Of a stretch of DNA of 64,000 bases, positions 1-8,004 are shown in pieces. The position numbers and the translations under genes were made by a program. Every line of letters starts with the position of its first letter. Position 1 is the first letter of the stretch. Source of the stretch: Rhodoferax lacus (GTDB lineage Bacteria; Pseudomonadota; Gammaproteobacteria; Burkholderiales; Burkholderiaceae_C); contig NZ_QFZK01000006.1 of NCBI RefSeq assembly GCF_003415675.1, forward strand, positions 170,658 through 234,657, given 5' to 3'. Under the pieces are notes generated by a model, which had not been told where the DNA came from, searched no databases, and worked only from the letters and a program-made list of their open reading frames with translations.

Positions 1-1172
1 AGGGTTTTGGCAATGGCAATAGCGGCTTCTACGCTGACCCGGCCGGCGGCCTTTTCCATCAGCTTCTGGGCGTCAGCCATGACCGCTTCGGCGCGATCGA
101 CCTGCCCCATCTGGTGGTAGACGGCGCTCTCAGCAGCAGCGGTCTGGATGGCGGCTTCGGTGTTGTACTTGAACTCCTGCTTGCTCAGGGCCAGGGTTTT
201 CAAGGCCTCGTAAGGTTCATTGCGGTCCGCCAGCACATGGGCCAGGCCGGTGTAGGCGCCAGGGGCTTTGTAGGGAGAAAACTCACCGATCTTGATGGTC
301 TTCTCGAAGGCGTTTTGGGCCACATCGAGCGAGCCATTGCGGTAGGCCGTATCCCCCAGCATCTTTTGCCGGGTGGGCGAGTTGGGCGAAATTTTGACCG
401 CCTCCAGCAGCACCTGTTCGGCCTCTGCGGTGTCGCCCAGACGGGTGCAGGCTTTGGCCAGCCAGTCCGAGGCCTCCATGTACACCGTGTGCTCGCGCAG
501 CACCTGCTGAAAAACTTCCCTGGCCTGCGCAAACTGGCGCGCCTGGAAGTGGATCTTTCCAATGCCGGTCTGGGCCCAGGGCACATCGCGTGTTGCCAGA
601 ATGGATTGGAACAATGTGCCTGCCGTTGCGTACTCACCCATACCCAGCAGCAACTCACTCTTGACGCGCAAGATTTCATGCGGGTAGGGCACCTTGGCCT
701 TGAGCTGTACATCGCATTGGGCAATCGCGTCGGCATAGCGCATGGCCTTGATGGCGGACTCAATGGGCGCCAGCACGTGCTTTCTGGCAATCAGCTTGCT
801 CAGGCGGCTTTCCAGCACGACCTGGCTGATGGGCTTGAGCAGGTAGTCGTCGGGACGCACTTCGGCCGCGCCCATCACCATTTCGGGCGTCTTTTCGGCG
901 GTCACCATGGCCCAGACCGTGGCCACACCAATCAGGTTCTTGAGCCGGGCCTCCTCCAGCACCTGCTGGCCATTGGGGCCGGGCCCCAGGTTGTAGTCGC
1001 AGATGACAATGTCGTAGCGGTTGGCGCTGAGCTGGGCAATCGCATCCCGCCCGCTGGTGGCCGTGTCTATGGTGGTGACGCCCATAGAGCGGACAAAGTC
1101 GCGCAGCATGGTGCGCATGCCCTGAAAGTCATCAATCACCAGGACGCTGGCTTTTCGCAGGGTGAGGGTCAT
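1..1172 (-). CDS. Response regulator with C-terminal TPR-like region (partial, 3' end outside window)
   Basis: The reverse strand reads from an ATG at 1172 to the window edge without a stop, about 390 codons. The first 125 residues are a CheY-like receiver. VLVIDD holds the acidic pair, D59 in IVICDY is the likely phosphorylation site, and DYLLKP holds the conserved Lys. The remainder is helical and Ala-rich with repeats that look like tetratricopeptide units, so the output is probably protein binding rather than DNA binding. It starts 37 bp after the stop of the histidine kinase at 1210-1902 and is very likely its partner. The true C-terminus is not visible. The receiver call is secure; the TPR call is from pattern only. 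Confidence 0.85.
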   Translation of the reverse strand, partial: MTLTLRKASVLVIDDFQGMRTMLRDFVRSMGVTTIDTATSGRDAIAQLSANRYDIVICDYNLGPGPNGQQVLEEARLKNLIGVATVWAMVTAEKTPEMVMGAAEVRPDDYLLKPISQVVLESRLSKLIARKHVLAPIESAIKAMRYADAIAQCDVQLKAKVPYPHEILRVKSELLLGMGEYATAGTLFQSILATRDVPWAQTGIGKIHFQARQFAQAREVFQQVLREHTVYMEASDWLAKACTRLGDTAEAEQVLLEAVKISPNSPTRQKMLGDTAYRNGSLDVAQNAFEKTIKIGEFSPYKAPGAYTGLAHVLADRNEPYEALKTLALSKQEFKYNTEAAIQTAAAESAVYHQMGQVDRAEAVMADAQKLMEKAAGRVSVEAAIAIAKT

Positions 1173-1209
1173 GGTCTGGTGTGTCGTGTGCCTCTGCTCG
1201 TGCCTTCGT

Positions 1210-1902
1210 TCATGGCAAGCGCAAAACAAAACAGCCGCCACCCAGGCTGCCACCGTTCTCTATCGCCAGCGAACCGCGCTTGCGGCCGTTCTTGTGCAGT
1301 CGCGCCACCTGGTCCGAAAAGTAAAAGCCCAGGCCGGTGCTGCCGGTCTCAAAGCTCACACCCTGGTCGGTGGGAATGTCCTGGTTAATCAGCATGCGCT
1401 GGGGGTAGCCCTGGCCGTTGTCCTCCACCCGCAACTCCAGGCGCTTGTCCTTGACGGTGGCCAGGATGTGGATTTTGTCGGTGGTGTAGTGGTAGGCATT
1501 GTTCAGTGCATTGACCAGCACGCCCTTGACCAGTTCGCGGTCCATGTACCAGTAGCAGTCGGGTGCGCAGTCCACGCTCACCACAATGCCTTTGAATTCC
1601 ATCATCGACTGGTTTTGCATCACGGCTTCCTCAATCACCTCGGCTACGGCCTGCTCGGTGATGTCCATGGGATAGATCGACTTGCTCAGCTTGTACAGGC
1701 TCAGCAGTTCCACCAGGTTCAGGTTCATGCGGTTGGCCTGGTAGATCACCCGCCCCAAGTCCTGGAACATGGCGTCATCGCCCGTTTCCCGGCTTTTCAG
1801 CGCGATGCCTTCCAGCGCACTGACCTGAAGATTGAGCGAGTTCTTCATGTCGTGAATGCAGGACGCAATCAAGTCGGTAAAGCTGATGTCTTCTGGCGCC
1901 AT
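1210..1902 (-). CDS. Soluble sensor histidine kinase
   Basis: A 230-residue protein with no membrane segment. An N-terminal H-box, IASCIHDMKNSLNLQ, carries the candidate phospho-His. The HATPase domain has an N-box (LVNALNNAYHY), a G1 box (VEDNGQGYP) and a G2 box (STGLGFYFSDQVA). The start at 1902 is preferred over an upstream in-frame codon because GGGAG lies about 9 nt before it. No separate sensor domain is visible, so input probably comes from a protein partner or from the short N-terminus. It is followed by the receiver-TPR protein in the same direction, forming a two-gene signalling operon. The signal is unknown. Confidence 0.88.
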   Translation of the reverse strand: MAPEDISFTDLIASCIHDMKNSLNLQVSALEGIALKSRETGDDAMFQDLGRVIYQANRMNLNLVELLSLYKLSKSIYPMDITEQAVAEVIEEAVMQNQSMMEFKGIVVSVDCAPDCYWYMDRELVKGVLVNALNNAYHYTTDKIHILATVKDKRLELRVEDNGQGYPQRMLINQDIPTDQGVSFETGSTGLGFYFSDQVARLHKNGRKRGSLAIENGGSLGGGCFVLRLP

Positions 1903-2104
1903 TGTCTGTTTCTCCCGCAGTGTGGAAGCCCCCTTGCATACCAAAGGGCGCCCGCAAAAGGCCCCTGAATTGTGAGTTCACACCCGATACTAAACCGGCA
2001 GCAGCCCTTTTTTGGTTGGCAGGGCTGACGCAAGGCACCTTCCGTGGGGTGTTTTGCCAAGTAATATCGGTGTCCGAGACAGAAATACAACGAGACAAGA
2101 CACC

Positions 2105-3139
2105 ATGCCCATCCCATTCCCTACCTCTTTCCCCCCAGTCCGATCAGTCAGCCGCCGCAGCGTGCTGGCAGCCAGTGCCGGTGTGGCACTTGCGGCCGGT
2201 GGCGTGCCGGCTCTGGCCCAAAGCAAGATTGTCTTGCGCATCTCCACCCCGGCCGTGCCGGATGACTGGCACGCCAGGATGTGGACCGTGTTCAAGGACA
2301 GCCTGGAGAAGAGCGCACCGGGTGAGTTTGATGTGCAGATCAACCTGAATGCCTCGCTCTTCAAGCAGGGCGCAGAGCCCACTGCCATGGCGCGCGGCAA
2401 CCTGGAGCTGACCACCGTCTCGGCGCAGGACTTGGCCAAGCAGGTACCCGAGTTCTCCATCTTCACTGCCGGCTACATCGTGCGCGATCCGGCCCAGCAG
2501 CAGAAAATCTTTAACGGCCCCATTGGCGCCGAGATGTTCAAGCTGGTGGCCGAGAAGATGGACATCTCACCCCTGTCCACCTGCTACTACGGCACCCGCC
2601 AGGTCAATCTGCGCGAAGTGCGCACCGTCAAGACCCCGGCCGACCTCAAGGGCGTGAAGCTGCGCATGCCCGGCTCCAAGGAGTGGCTGTTCCTGGGCGA
2701 GGCGCTGGGCGCCACGCCCACGCCGCTGGCTTTTGGCGAGGTGTACCTGGGCCTCAAAAGCGGCACCATTGACGGCCAGGACAACCCGCTGCCCACCGTC
2801 AAGGCGGCCAAGTTCTATGAAGTGACCAAGCAGATCGTGCTCACCAGCCATCTGGTGGACGCGCTGTTCATCGCCATTTCCAGCAAGACGCTCAAGGCCC
2901 TGAGTCCGGCCAACCAGCAAAAGGTGCTGGCTGCAGCCAAGGCGGCATCGGCCTACAACAACGACAACCGCATCAAGGAAGAGGCGCAGCTGGTGGAGTT
3001 CTTCAAGAAGGAAGGACTGCAGGTCAGCACCCCCGACCTGGATGCCTTCCACAAGACCGTGCAGGCAGCCTACCAAAATTCGGACTATGCCAAAGTCTGG
3101 CCCAAGGGCCTGCTGGAACGCATCAACGCGACCAAATAG
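2105..3139 (+). CDS. dctP: TRAP transporter periplasmic solute-binding protein (DctP family)
   Basis: A 344-residue extracytoplasmic binding protein. The N-terminus carries a twin-arginine type signal (SRRSVLAASAGVALAAG) ending near ALA, so Tat export is likely. The body shows DctP features: TYYGTRQVN-like region (CYYGTRQVNL), KTPADLKGVKLRMPGS, the Arg-containing segment that contacts the ligand carboxylate, and GTIDGQDNPLPTV. It is followed by DctQ and DctM genes in the same direction, giving a complete tripartite transporter for a carboxylate-like substrate. The substrate cannot be read from sequence. The start at 2105 is chosen because it places the Tat motif near the N-terminus; no strong ribosome site is visible. 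Confidence 0.93.
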   Translation: MPIPFPTSFPPVRSVSRRSVLAASAGVALAAGGVPALAQSKIVLRISTPAVPDDWHARMWTVFKDSLEKSAPGEFDVQINLNASLFKQGAEPTAMARGNLELTTVSAQDLAKQVPEFSIFTAGYIVRDPAQQQKIFNGPIGAEMFKLVAEKMDISPLSTCYYGTRQVNLREVRTVKTPADLKGVKLRMPGSKEWLFLGEALGATPTPLAFGEVYLGLKSGTIDGQDNPLPTVKAAKFYEVTKQIVLTSHLVDALFIAISSKTLKALSPANQQKVLAAAKAASAYNNDNRIKEEAQLVEFFKKEGLQVSTPDLDAFHKTVQAAYQNSDYAKVWPKGLLERINATK

Positions 3140-3148
3140 CCCGCCCCT

Positions 3149-3637
3149 GTGAAAGCCCTGCGATTCTTGCGGGCCGCTGCCCAAGCCCTGGGCGGCGGCC
3201 TGTTCCTCACCCTGTTTGTCGTCTTCATCCTGCAGGTCACAGCCCGCTTTGGCTTCAACAAACCCTTGCCCTGGACTGACGAGGCCGCCGTGGTGCTCTA
3301 CGTCTGGGTCATCCTCTGGGCGGCGGCAACAATAGTCCCCGAGCGCGAACATGTGGTGTTTGACCTGCTGTGGAACATGGCACCGCGGCGCGTGCGGCTG
3401 GGTATGCGTATCGTGGGCAATCTGGTGGTGGGCGGCTTGGCCGCCGTGGCTATTCCGGCCACCTGGGACTATGTGCACTTCATGCAGCGCGAGAGCACTC
3501 CCGTGCTGGGTATCCCGTTTATGTGGGTTTTCCTGCCCTTTGTCTTCCTGATGCTGGCCTTGGTGGCGCGCTGTGCCTGGGCGGTTTACACGGCGCTGCG
3601 TGGACAGGGGCTGGAAGCGGAGCTGCATCTCTCATGA
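3149..3637 (+). CDS. dctQ: TRAP transporter small permease (DctQ family)
   Basis: A 162-residue membrane protein with four predicted hydrophobic segments, the usual DctQ size. It shows the family signature around FNKPLPWTDEAAVVLYVWVILWAAA. It starts with GTG at 3149, nine bases after the DctP stop, and its stop overlaps the ATG of DctM (ATGA at 3634-3637), which implies translational coupling. It works with DctM as the inner-membrane part of a sodium-driven TRAP transporter fed by the preceding binding protein. Confidence 0.92.
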   Translation: MKALRFLRAAAQALGGGLFLTLFVVFILQVTARFGFNKPLPWTDEAAVVLYVWVILWAAATIVPEREHVVFDLLWNMAPRRVRLGMRIVGNLVVGGLAAVAIPATWDYVHFMQRESTPVLGIPFMWVFLPFVFLMLALVARCAWAVYTALRGQGLEAELHLS

Positions 3638-4935
3638 GTCAGCATGCATTGGCCATCCTTGCCCTGGTGCTGGTGGGCGGCATGCTCTTGCGCATGCCGA
3701 TTGGCTTTTCCATGCTGGCCGCTGGCATTGGCTACCTGCTGGCCAAGGGGCAGGACCTGGGCCTGGTGGCCGAGCAAGTGGGCAACGGCCTGTACAACAG
3801 CTACGTGCTGCTGGCTGTGCCCATGTTCGTGTTTGCCGCCAACATCATGAACGCGGGCACGGTGAGCGAGCGCCTGTTTGATTTTTGCCGCATCCTGGTG
3901 GGCCGCATGCGCGGCGGCTTGGCGCAGGTGGACATTCTGGTGAGCGTCATCTTCTCGGGCATGAGCGGCAGCGCCATTGCCGACGCCGCAGGCCCTGGCC
4001 TGGTAACCATCCGCCAGATGCTCAAAAAGCCCGAATACTCGCGCGGCTTTGCCGGTGCCGTGGTGGTGGCCAGCGCCACGCTGGGCCCCATCATTCCGCC
4101 TTCCATTCCCATGGTGATTTACGCGCTGGTGTCGGGTGCTTCGGTGGGCGCGCTGTTCCTGGGCGGCGTGCTGCCAGGTGCATTGATGGCGATTTTGATG
4201 ATGGTGGTGGTGCACTTCATTGCCACCAAGCGCAACATGCCGCGCGAGGACAAGATTCCGCTGCGCGAGTGGCCCGCCATCCTCTACCGCGGCGCCTTGC
4301 CGCTGTCCATGCCCATCGTGCTGCTGGGCGGCATTTACTCCGGCGCCTTCACCCCCACCGAGGCCGCGGCCGTGGCGGCCCTGCACGCGCTCATCCTGGC
4401 CGGGGTGGTGTACCGGGCGCTGACCTGGCGCACGTTCTGGGGCGTGGTGATGGAGTCCACCCGGGGCAGCGCCGTCATCACGCTGATCCTGGCGGGCTCC
4501 TTCATGTTGAACTACGCCTTCACGTCGGAAGGCGTACCCCAGGCCATGGCGCTGTGGGTAGACAGCATGCATTTGTCGCAGCTGAAATTCCTGCTGCTGG
4601 TGAACCTGATGTTCCTGGTGCTGGGCTGTTTTCTGGATGTGTCGGTGCTGCTCTTGGTGTTTGTGCCCATGCTGCTGCCTGCAGCCAAGCTGCTGGGGGT
4701 GGACCTGGTGCACTTTGGCGTGCTGGTGGTGCTCAACATGATGATCGGCCTGATCCACCCGCCATTTGGCATGCTTTTGTTCGTCACCAAAGCGCTTACC
4801 GGCATCCCGATTGGCGAGATGATGCAGGAGGGATGGCCGTTTCTGGTGATGCTGCTTTTGCTGCTGCTGACGATTACGGTGTTCCCGCCAATCGTGCTCT
4901 GGTTGCCGCAAACCATGGGCTATGTCACGCACTGA
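3634..4935 (+). CDS. dctM: TRAP transporter large permease (DctM family)
   Basis: A 433-residue, strongly hydrophobic protein with about 12 membrane segments. Family motifs are present: RMPIGFSM, VPMFVFAANIMN, FSGMSGSAIADAAGPG, GPIIPPSIPMVIY, YSGAFTPTEAAAVAAL and IGLIHPPFGMLLF. The start ATG at 3634 overlaps the DctQ stop. DctM is the ion-coupled transport subunit of the TRAP system encoded by 2105-4935. Confidence 0.95.
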   Translation: MSQHALAILALVLVGGMLLRMPIGFSMLAAGIGYLLAKGQDLGLVAEQVGNGLYNSYVLLAVPMFVFAANIMNAGTVSERLFDFCRILVGRMRGGLAQVDILVSVIFSGMSGSAIADAAGPGLVTIRQMLKKPEYSRGFAGAVVVASATLGPIIPPSIPMVIYALVSGASVGALFLGGVLPGALMAILMMVVVHFIATKRNMPREDKIPLREWPAILYRGALPLSMPIVLLGGIYSGAFTPTEAAAVAALHALILAGVVYRALTWRTFWGVVMESTRGSAVITLILAGSFMLNYAFTSEGVPQAMALWVDSMHLSQLKFLLLVNLMFLVLGCFLDVSVLLLVFVPMLLPAAKLLGVDLVHFGVLVVLNMMIGLIHPPFGMLLFVTKALTGIPIGEMMQEGWPFLVMLLLLLLTITVFPPIVLWLPQTMGYVTH

Positions 4936-4981
4936 GGGCCAAGGGCTTCGGCTGGCGCAGTGCCTACCAAGGGGTGCCGTC

Positions 4982-5611
4982 ATGAAGAGCCTTGTATTTG
5001 CCGTGTGTTGCTGTGCCGTGCTGCTGCTGGGCACGGTGGGACTTGGCCCTTCGGCCCACGCCGCCCCATTGGCTGAAGCCTCCTTGCCCCGCCGGGACCT
5101 GACGGTGGAATTGCGTCAGATTGAAGAGGGGCATGATGCGCCGGGCAGCTACTCCGCAGGCAGATCCGATGACCACACCTGGGAGCCGCAATCGGTGCAG
5201 GTGCGCAATGGCGAAAAAGCGCTGCTGCGCATGAACGACGCAATTCCCATGCAGTGGACGCAGTCGGTGAGCACGCAAAGCACCTCAGCCACCGCCAAGC
5301 CCCAGGCCAGCGTGAGCAATGCCCTGGTCTGGTTTGATGCCGGCCAAAGCCTGTCGGTGCAAGCCAAATGGCCCGGTGGCAACAAGCCCGCCGTGTTGGT
5401 GATCGAAGTGCAACGCGCCGCAATGGACGCGCAGGTGGGGGCGGCCTTGCCGGCACAGAAGCGCAACACCGTGTCCACCACAGTTACCGTGCCGCTGGCC
5501 GAATGGGTCACGGTGGCGGCTACCGGTCGGGCGGCCAAGGCCGGTGTGTACAGCAGTGACGCGGGGGTGTTGGGGCGCAGGCTGTTGCAGGTGCGGGTGA
5601 TGGCGCCTTGA
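4982..5611 (+). CDS. Secreted hypothetical protein
   Basis: A 209-residue protein with a clear signal peptide: MKSLVFAVCCCAVLLLG followed by cleavage near AHA-AP. The mature part begins with a LTVELRQIEEG segment and is beta-rich. It includes QSVQVRNGEKALLRMNDAIP, a Ser/Thr/Gln-rich stretch, and a C-terminal repeat-like region ending RRLLQVRVMAP. I do not recognise a catalytic motif. The QSVQVRNGEKALL part resembles the small domains that accompany secretin-like proteins, but that is only an impression. The start at 4982 is chosen for the signal peptide. It lies 46 bp after dctM and may be co-transcribed, although a role with the transporter is not shown. Confidence 0.7.
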   Translation: MKSLVFAVCCCAVLLLGTVGLGPSAHAAPLAEASLPRRDLTVELRQIEEGHDAPGSYSAGRSDDHTWEPQSVQVRNGEKALLRMNDAIPMQWTQSVSTQSTSATAKPQASVSNALVWFDAGQSLSVQAKWPGGNKPAVLVIEVQRAAMDAQVGAALPAQKRNTVSTTVTVPLAEWVTVAATGRAAKAGVYSSDAGVLGRRLLQVRVMAP

Positions 5612-5660
5612 GTTGTTTTGCTTGAGTTTGGTTTTTTCAGTGGTGTCTTTTTCGCTCGCT

Positions 5661-5736
5661 GCGCGGGAAGGGGGTATGCCGGGCGCCTCATGGCGGAGTA
5701 CCGCAAATCGGCGCCCGGCACACCCCCTTCCCGCGC
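5661..5736 (+). repeat. Paired-hairpin repeat, copy A (forward core)
   Basis: A 27-bp inverted repeat (5661-5687 with 5710-5736, one A/C mismatch) encloses the conserved core at 5686-5710. The core reads CCTCAT, then a 4-bp inner stem GCGG/CCGC around the loop AGTA, then AAATCG. The left arm is G-rich. The copy forms a unit with copy B 101 bp downstream. Both lie between convergent genes ending at 5611 and 5935. There is no T-run after the stem, so it is not a classical intrinsic terminator. Confidence 0.9.
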
Positions 5737-5837
5737 GAACCATTCGCAGACGAAACGCTTCAAGACACGGTGGACTGAGCGATCGCGTGGCTGCGCGGCT
5801 GTTGGAATTCCCATCAAGCGAAACAACGCCCCAGTGA

Positions 5838-5907
5838 GCAGGAGGGGCAAGGGCGGGCGACGATTTGCGGTACTCCGCCATGAGGAGCTCGCCCTTGCCC
5901 CTCCTGC
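5838..5907 (-). repeat. Paired-hairpin repeat, copy B (reverse core)
   Basis: A 21-bp stem (5838-5858 with 5887-5907, one G-T wobble) surrounds the core on the reverse strand at 5861-5885. Read in its own orientation, the core is identical to copy A over all 25 bases. The bases next to the core form two tandem mismatches (GA with GA), a feature shared with copy D but absent from copies A and C. The arm sequence is unrelated to the arms of A, C and D, yet it is still self-complementary. Confidence 0.9.
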
Positions 5908-5934
5908 GCACCCACACGCAGGCATGAACGGTAT

Positions 5935-7239
5935 TTAAACCTCAGCAGTCTTCAAAGCATCCAAGGCCGCAGACAAAGCCTGTACATCGCCCACAGGCTC
6001 CAACTGCTCCGCCAGAACAGACAAGGCCGCCACTCCGTCCTTTTGCAGCAGCCCAATGCTCTTGCCCGCCATCTGCGGCGTCTCCAGCCCCAGACTTTGC
6101 AGCAGCACAGTTCCCTTGCTGTCGGCCAGCTTGAAGTAGAACTTGCCGTCCTTCTCGCGGTACTGCTTGAAGCCCACACCAGAAGTTTTGGCCACTTTGA
6201 CCTTGGCCTGCACCACACCGGAAGTCAGGCTGCGCAATCCCACGGCCTGGCGCAGTTGGGCCATGAACGGTGTTGCAATCGCGCGGGCCTTTTGGGCACC
6301 GGCCAGCAGCAGGGCTTCGACTTCCTCAGGGTGCTCCATCAGGTGCTGGTAGCGCGCCCGCATGGGGGCGATCTCCTGGTCAATGCGCTCCAGCAAAATT
6401 TGCTTGGCATCACCCCAGGCAATGCCGCTGGCGTAGGCTTCGCGCAGCGTGGCCGTCTCGGCTTCCGTGGCAAAGGCCTGGTAAATCTGGAACAGGGCCG
6501 AGCCCTCGGTGTCCTTGGGTTCACCGGGTGCGCGCGAGTCGGTCACGATGCCGGCTATTAACTTCTTGAGCTGCTCGCGGCTGGCAAACAGCGGGATCGT
6601 GTTGTCGTAGCTCTTGCTCATCTTGCGACCGTCCAGGCCGGGCAGGGTGGCTACCGACTCTTCGATGGCAGCTTGCGGCGGCACAAAGTGCGCGCCGTAG
6701 CGGTGGTTGAAGCTGTGCGCCATGTCGCGCGCCATCTCGATGTGCTGGATCTGGTCGCGCCCCACCGGCACCTGGTGGGCGTTGAACATCAGGATGTCGG
6801 CGCCCATCAGCACCGGGTACATGAAGAGGCCGGCCGTCACATCGCTGTCGGCGTCCACGCCGGCAGCGGTGTTCTTGTCCACCGAGGCCTTGTAGGCATG
6901 CGCCCGATTGAGCACGCCCTTGCCCGTCACGCAGGTCAGAAACCAGGTCAGCTCCGGGATCTCGGGCACATCGGACTGGCGGTAGAACACCACGCGCTGC
7001 GGGTCCAGCCCGGCGGCCAGCCAGCTGGCGGCGATCTCCAGGGTGGAGCGCTGGATTCGATCGGGCTGGTCGATCTTGATCAGCGCGTGGTAGTCGGCCA
7101 GAAAGTAAAAGCTCTCCACGCCGGGCGTCAGGCTTGCGCGCACCGAAGGGCGGATCGAACCCACATAGTTGCCCAGGTGCGGCGTGCCGCTGGTGGTGAT
7201 GCCGGTGAGGAAACGAACGGGGGCAGAAGAAGATGGCAT
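5935..7239 (-). CDS. trpS: Tryptophanyl-tRNA synthetase
   Basis: A 434-residue class I synthetase that charges tRNA-Trp. The HIGH-type motif is TPHLGN at residues 19-24 and the KMSKS motif is KMSKSYDN near residue 206. It is about 100 residues longer than the short bacterial TrpS. The extra C-terminal part (GLRSLTSGVVQAKVKVAKTSG and after) resembles the long proteobacterial form that carries an added C-terminal domain. The start ATG at 7239 is the first Met before the catalytic fold. The gene after it on the same strand is the M50 protease's upstream side (7293-7961), 53 bp away, so co-transcription is plausible. Confidence 0.96.
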   Translation of the reverse strand: MPSSSAPVRFLTGITTSGTPHLGNYVGSIRPSVRASLTPGVESFYFLADYHALIKIDQPDRIQRSTLEIAASWLAAGLDPQRVVFYRQSDVPEIPELTWFLTCVTGKGVLNRAHAYKASVDKNTAAGVDADSDVTAGLFMYPVLMGADILMFNAHQVPVGRDQIQHIEMARDMAHSFNHRYGAHFVPPQAAIEESVATLPGLDGRKMSKSYDNTIPLFASREQLKKLIAGIVTDSRAPGEPKDTEGSALFQIYQAFATEAETATLREAYASGIAWGDAKQILLERIDQEIAPMRARYQHLMEHPEEVEALLLAGAQKARAIATPFMAQLRQAVGLRSLTSGVVQAKVKVAKTSGVGFKQYREKDGKFYFKLADSKGTVLLQSLGLETPQMAGKSIGLLQKDGVAALSVLAEQLEPVGDVQALSAALDALKTAEV

Positions 7240-7292
7240 GCAGTGCAACACAACAATAAATGAAAGAAGGAGGCGCCTGGCTTGTGCGGGCC

Positions 7293-7961
7293 TTAGCGGA
7301 CCAGCGCAGCCAGAGGCGACAGCAGCAGATCCACCAGGCCAAAGGTCAAGGCCATCACCGGTTGCATCCACAGGCTGCTGACAATGCCGCTGACCACCAG
7401 GGCCATGACGATGAAGAAGCCGTAGGGCTCCACACGAGAAAACGCCATGGCCTGCTTGTAAGGCAGCAGGCCGACCACGATGCGCCCGCCATCCAGCGGC
7501 GGTAGCGGGAACAGGTTGAAGGCAAACATCACGATGTTCACCAGCACGCCGCCTTGGCACATCTTCATGAAGAACACCTCGGTAATGCCCGCACCATGCA
7601 GCACGTACAGCAGGATTCCCCAGACCAGGGCCTGCGCGAGGTTGGCCGCAGGGCCTGCCAGCGCCACCCAGACCATGTCGCGCTTGGGGTTGCGCAGGTT
7701 GCCAAAGCGCACCGGAACCGGTTTGGCGTAGCCGAACAGAAAGGCGCCCGAGGTGGCAAAGTACAGCAGCAGGGGCATCAGGATGGTGCCCACGGGGTCG
7801 ATGTGGACGATGGGGTTGAGCGTAACGCGCCCCAGCTGCCAGGCCGTGTTGTCGCCAAAGTGGCGCGCCGCGTAACCGTGTGCCGCCTCGTGCACCGTGA
7901 TGGCAAACAGCACGGGCAGGGCGTAGATGGCAACGGTTTGAATCAGTTGAGCAATGTCCAT
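7293..7961 (-). CDS. Site-2 protease family (M50) membrane metalloprotease
   Basis: A 222-residue integral membrane protein with about six hydrophobic segments. The zinc-binding motif HEAAH is at residues 24-28 and the third ligand region is FNLFPLPPLDGGR. The family is the short, PDZ-less, RseP-distant group often encoded beside trpS in proteobacteria. The substrate is unknown. It starts at ATG 7961 and precedes trpS on the minus strand. Confidence 0.9.
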   Translation of the reverse strand: MDIAQLIQTVAIYALPVLFAITVHEAAHGYAARHFGDNTAWQLGRVTLNPIVHIDPVGTILMPLLLYFATSGAFLFGYAKPVPVRFGNLRNPKRDMVWVALAGPAANLAQALVWGILLYVLHGAGITEVFFMKMCQGGVLVNIVMFAFNLFPLPPLDGGRIVVGLLPYKQAMAFSRVEPYGFFIVMALVVSGIVSSLWMQPVMALTFGLVDLLLSPLAALVR

Positions 7962-8004
7962 CCCGGCATTGTCTCAGAGAGCGGCTTGCGCCGCCCTCGG
8001 TTCA

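Noticed and set aside
3370..3640. A frameshift between DctQ and DctM because a frame runs through the junction.
   Set aside because: Both proteins are full length with normal ends; the ATGA overlap explains the continuity.
5661..5907. Hairpins A and B as ordinary intrinsic terminators.
   Set aside because: There is no T-run after the stems in either direction and the conserved centre needs another explanation. Rho-independent termination is not supported, though a bidirectional RNA end is still possible.
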